Positions 5,634 through 7,848 of a DNA stretch of 7,848 nt are shown here, piece after piece. The stretch covers positions 1-7,848 of the forward strand of contig CATZYB010000124.1 of the NCBI GenBank assembly GCA_958426095.1, written 5' to 3'. Source of the stretch: an uncultured Lachnospiraceae bacterium (GTDB lineage Bacteria; Bacillota; Clostridia; Lachnospirales; Lachnospiraceae). The position numbers and the translations under genes are program-made. Position 1 is the first letter of the stretch; every line of letters begins with the position of its first letter. The notes under the pieces are model-generated. The model did no database searches. It was given only the letters and a program-made list of their open reading frames with translations, and had not been told where the DNA came from.

Positions 5634-7043
5634 CATTGGAAATCCATGGAAAGGAATACATCGGCTGAGAATGTCGATGGCCTGATCCATCCGCTCCCTG
5701 TCAATACCGGAATAATTCAGCACGATAACATGCTGTTTCGCCTGTTCCGGCTGATGATAATATCTGGACAGACATGAAATCCTCAGACCCCGCTGACCAG
5801 CCACCGCCTCCAGAGCCTCATCAGACAATTCCGTATCTATTTCCATCAGAAAATGAAGTCCTGAATTTTCTTCTTTAATATGTATTTTATCGGCCAGAGA
5901 ACTTTTCCGTATACTTTCCAGCAGGATATCCCGCTGATTTCGGTAATAATTACGCATCCGGTTGATATGCTTTTCAAAATATCCGCCGGAAATGAACCGG
6001 GCCAGCGTATATTGTTCGAAATTGGATACCGTGCAGGAATAAAATCCCAGTTTTTCATAAAATTCCTTCAACAATTTCTGAGGCAGTATCATATAACTGA
6101 TACGGATCGTCGAGGACAGACTTTTACTGAAAGTGTTCATGTAAATAACCTTATCCATCACATCAATACTCTGCAGCGCCGGGATTGGCCGCCCAAGGAG
6201 ACGGAATTCACTGTCATAATCATCTTCAATAATATATCGCCGCTCACTTTTTGAAGCCCAGCCAAGCAGTTCGTACCGACGGCTGATCGGCGTTACCGTT
6301 CCCGTCGGATAATGATGGGATGGAGATAAATGGAGAATATCCGCCCCGGAATCTTCCAATATTTCTGTACGTACGCCGCTCTCATCCATCGGTATATAAC
6401 ATACTTTTACCCCATGGCTTGTATAAATCTGAGCGATCTTCTGATATCCCGGATCTTCAATAGCATAGACCGCTTCATTTCCAAAGAGCTGAATAAGCAA
6501 TCCGTATAAATATTCCGTTCCAGCTCCGATAATAATCTGTTCCGGAGATACGGCGATACCCCGGAACTGATACAGGTGATCGGCAATGGCCTTTCTCAGT
6601 TCCATAATCCCCCCGGCTGGCGGCGGGAGCAGCAATGTCAGATCTTCCCCGGACAATACTTCCCGGGTCAGCTTCGCCCAGATGGAAAAGGGAAAATTAG
6701 CATGACTCGTCCGGTTGCTTATGAAATCGGCGTAATAATTCATTTCTTTTGGCGTTTCCGGCAAGTATTCTGCCCTTTCCGGCCTTTTTTCTGAAAATGT
6801 CTTTACTTCAGAAACAAAATATCCCCGCTTGGGCATCGAATAAATGTATCCTTCCGCCATCAACTGGGCATAAGCATTTTCCACAGTAATGGTACTTATA
6901 TCCAGATTTTTTGCAAAACTCCGTTTTGACGGCAGCTTATCTCCGGATTTCAATTTTCCATTCATGATATCATTTTTAATACATTTGTATAAATGCTCAT
7001 ACAAACTGTCTGACCCTAAATCAACAAAAGAATAGGTAAGCAT
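5625..7043 (-). CDS. pdxR: MocR/PdxR-type regulator (GntR winged helix plus PLP aminotransferase-like domain)
   Basis: 472 residues, normal for MocR proteins. Residues about 13-79 form a GntR winged helix-turn-helix (LKSGDKLPSKRSFAKNLDIS, ending EGYIYSMPKRGYFV). From about residue 105 on it is a fold-type I aminotransferase domain: PPPAGG (140-145), SPSHHYPTG (240-248), EDDYDSEF (273-280) and NTFSKSLSSTIR with the likely PLP-binding lysine K307. Such proteins are usually sensors: PLP binds the aminotransferase domain and alters DNA binding. The gene is divergent from pdxS, the arrangement of PdxR, which activates PLP synthase genes when PLP is low and represses itself; the pdxR name rests on that context. 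ATG at 7043 is taken, with GGAGG (7055-7059) 11 bases upstream, a longish spacing; a TTG at 7061 in the same frame is the alternative. The C-terminal end lacks the conserved arginine-type substrate motif as far as I can judge, as expected for a regulator. Confidence 0.92.
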   Translation of the reverse strand: MLTYSFVDLGSDSLYEHLYKCIKNDIMNGKLKSGDKLPSKRSFAKNLDISTITVENAYAQLMAEGYIYSMPKRGYFVSEVKTFSEKRPERAEYLPETPKEMNYYADFISNRTSHANFPFSIWAKLTREVLSGEDLTLLLPPPAGGIMELRKAIADHLYQFRGIAVSPEQIIIGAGTEYLYGLLIQLFGNEAVYAIEDPGYQKIAQIYTSHGVKVCYIPMDESGVRTEILEDSGADILHLSPSHHYPTGTVTPISRRYELLGWASKSERRYIIEDDYDSEFRLLGRPIPALQSIDVMDKVIYMNTFSKSLSSTIRISYMILPQKLLKEFYEKLGFYSCTVSNFEQYTLARFISGGYFEKHINRMRNYYRNQRDILLESIRKSSLADKIHIKEENSGLHFLMEIDTELSDEALEAVAGQRGLRISCLSRYYHQPEQAKQHVIVLNYSGIDRERMDQAIDILSRCIPFHGFPMLK

Positions 7044-7070
7044 CCTGGTTCTGGCCTCCAATCTGACCTT

Positions 7071-7090
7071 TTTAAATTATTTTAAATTGA
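7071..7090. repeat. Tandem direct repeat, possible MocR/PdxR binding site
   Basis: TTTAAATTAT and TTTAAATTGA are adjacent, one helical turn apart, sharing the first eight bases. They lie roughly 40-60 bases upstream of the likely pdxS start point and within the untranslated leader of the divergent regulator. MocR regulators commonly bind direct repeats, so this is a candidate activator site; the assignment is inferred. Confidence 0.45.
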
Positions 7091-7107
7091 GCATTTTCAT
7101 ATGGTCA

Positions 7108-7127
7108 AAATGAATTATAATTCATTT
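7108..7127 (+). promoter_or_regulatory. 20-bp perfect palindrome holding the pdxS -10 box
   Basis: AAATGAATTA and TAATTCATTT form a perfect 20-bp inverted repeat without spacer. It contains TATAAT on the plus strand (7116-7121), a consensus -10 for pdxS, 45 bases before its ATG. The -35 position (ATTTTC, 7093-7098) is very poor, as expected for a promoter that needs an activator. Confidence 0.6.
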
Positions 7128-7142
7128 CATAGTTTTTGTAAA
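7114..7142 (-). promoter_or_regulatory. Promoter of the MocR/PdxR-type regulator
   Basis: On the minus strand TTTACA (7137-7142), a 17-base spacer and consensus TATAAT (7114-7119). The -10 lies within the same palindrome as the opposing pdxS -10, so RNA polymerase cannot occupy both promoters together. Transcription from near 7107 gives a leader of about 64 bases containing the direct repeat. Confidence 0.7.
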
Positions 7143-7166
7143 GTATTAAAGTGAAGGAGAATTCTT

Positions 7167-7848
7167 ATGAACAATGAAAGATATGCATTAAATAAAGAAC
7201 TGGCACAGATGTTAAAAGGCGGTGTCATCATGGATGTAACTACCCCGGAACAGGCAAAAATCGCCCAGGAGGCCGGCGCCTGCGCCGTTATGGCTCTGGA
7301 ACGTATTCCGGCTGACATCCGTGCAGCCGGCGGTGTCGCCCGCATGAGTGACCCGAAAATGATCCGCGGTATTCAGGAAGCTGTATCCATTCCTGTTATG
7401 GCTAAATGCCGTATCGGTCATTTCGTCGAAGCCCAGATTCTCGAAGCCATTGAAATCGATTATATTGATGAAAGCGAAGTTCTCACTCCGGCAGACGATG
7501 TATACCACATCGATAAAACCCGTTTTAAAGTGCCTTTTGTCTGCGGCGCCAGAGACTTAGGCGAAGCACTGCGCCGTATCAACGAGGGCGCATCCATGAT
7601 TCGTACCAAAGGCGAACCGGGTACCGGAGACGTGGTGCAGGCTGTCAGCCATATGCGTCAGATGAATCGTCAGATCGCTCAGCTTACTTCCATGCGCGAA
7701 GATGAACTCTTTGACGAAGCAAAAAAACTTCAGGTTCCTTATGACCTGGTATTATATGTTCACGATCATGGTCGTCTCCCGGTCGTTAATTTTTCCGCCG
7801 GCGGCGTGGCTACCCCGGCCGATGCCGCTCTGATGATGCAGCTTGGAG
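7167..7848 (+). CDS. pdxS: Pyridoxal 5'-phosphate synthase lyase subunit PdxS, N-terminal part (cut by right edge)
   Basis: 227 of the usual roughly 290 residues are visible. PdxS makes PLP from ribose 5-phosphate, glyceraldehyde 3-phosphate and ammonia; the ammonia comes from the glutaminase PdxT, whose gene commonly follows and would lie beyond the window. Conserved catalytic positions are present: D23 in GGVIMDVTTPEQA, K80 in VMAKCRIGH (the ribose-5-phosphate Schiff-base lysine, K81 in Bacillus subtilis) and K148 in MIRTKGEPGTG (K149 there). The typical ALERIPADIRAAGGVARMSDP and NFSAGGVATPADAALMMQLG blocks are intact, so this is a normal cytoplasmic (beta/alpha)8-barrel subunit. ATG at 7167 follows AAGGAG (7154-7159) at 7 bases. 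Its promoter overlaps that of the divergent MocR-type regulator, which probably activates it. Confidence 0.98.
   Translation, partial: MNNERYALNKELAQMLKGGVIMDVTTPEQAKIAQEAGACAVMALERIPADIRAAGGVARMSDPKMIRGIQEAVSIPVMAKCRIGHFVEAQILEAIEIDYIDESEVLTPADDVYHIDKTRFKVPFVCGARDLGEALRRINEGASMIRTKGEPGTGDVVQAVSHMRQMNRQIAQLTSMREDELFDEAKKLQVPYDLVLYVHDHGRLPVVNFSAGGVATPADAALMMQLG

Noticed and set aside
7127..7508. Minus-strand frames opposite pdxS.
   Set aside because: pdxS is unmistakable on the plus strand; these are antisense and carry no start signals.
1..7848. CRISPR arrays, insertion sequences, tRNA genes, riboswitches.
   Set aside because: No spaced repeats, transposase-like frames, cloverleaf sequences or long structured leaders were seen on either strand.

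Overview
The window looks like chromosomal DNA of a low-to-mid GC, obligately anaerobic Bacillota, most likely a gut-type clostridium of the Lachnospiraceae kind. That placement rests on strong GGAGG ribosome binding sites, the anaerobe gene set (flavodiiron protein, rubredoxin domain, butyryl-CoA-dehydrogenase-like protein, RnfC-like protein, DegV) and protein flavour; it is an inference, not a database match. No mobile element, CRISPR array, tRNA or rRNA was seen, and no gap between genes exceeds about 145 bases.

Left part (1-4650, all on the minus strand, so read right to left). An Rrf2-family regulator with its own strong promoter and an overlapping palindromic operator comes first. It is followed by an unusual three-part fusion: a short-chain acyl-CoA dehydrogenase, the C-terminal FAD domain of ETF-alpha, and a rubredoxin. 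Eleven bases later comes fprA, an A-type flavodiiron protein, which normally takes electrons from rubredoxin. A rho-independent terminator closes this unit. The operator-like sequence in front of the regulator recurs, degenerate, in front of the fusion gene. The simplest reading is a regulated redox module passing electrons from an acyl-CoA substrate through two flavins and a rubredoxin iron to a diiron O2 or NO reductase. Beyond the terminator begins a separate gene, cut by the left edge, for an RnfC-like protein that lacks the family's glycine-rich FMN/NADH loop.

Middle (4660-5640). A DegV-family fatty-acid-binding protein on the minus strand has its own extended -10 promoter and a clear terminator.

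Right part (5625-7848). A MocR/PdxR-type regulator (GntR winged helix plus aminotransferase-like PLP domain) on the minus strand is divergent from pdxS, the lyase subunit of ribose-5-phosphate-dependent PLP synthase, which runs off the right edge. The shared intergenic region holds a perfect 20-bp palindrome containing -10 boxes for both directions, a good -35 only on the regulator's side, and a 10-bp tandem direct repeat. This fits PLP-responsive activation of pdxS with autoregulation of the regulator.
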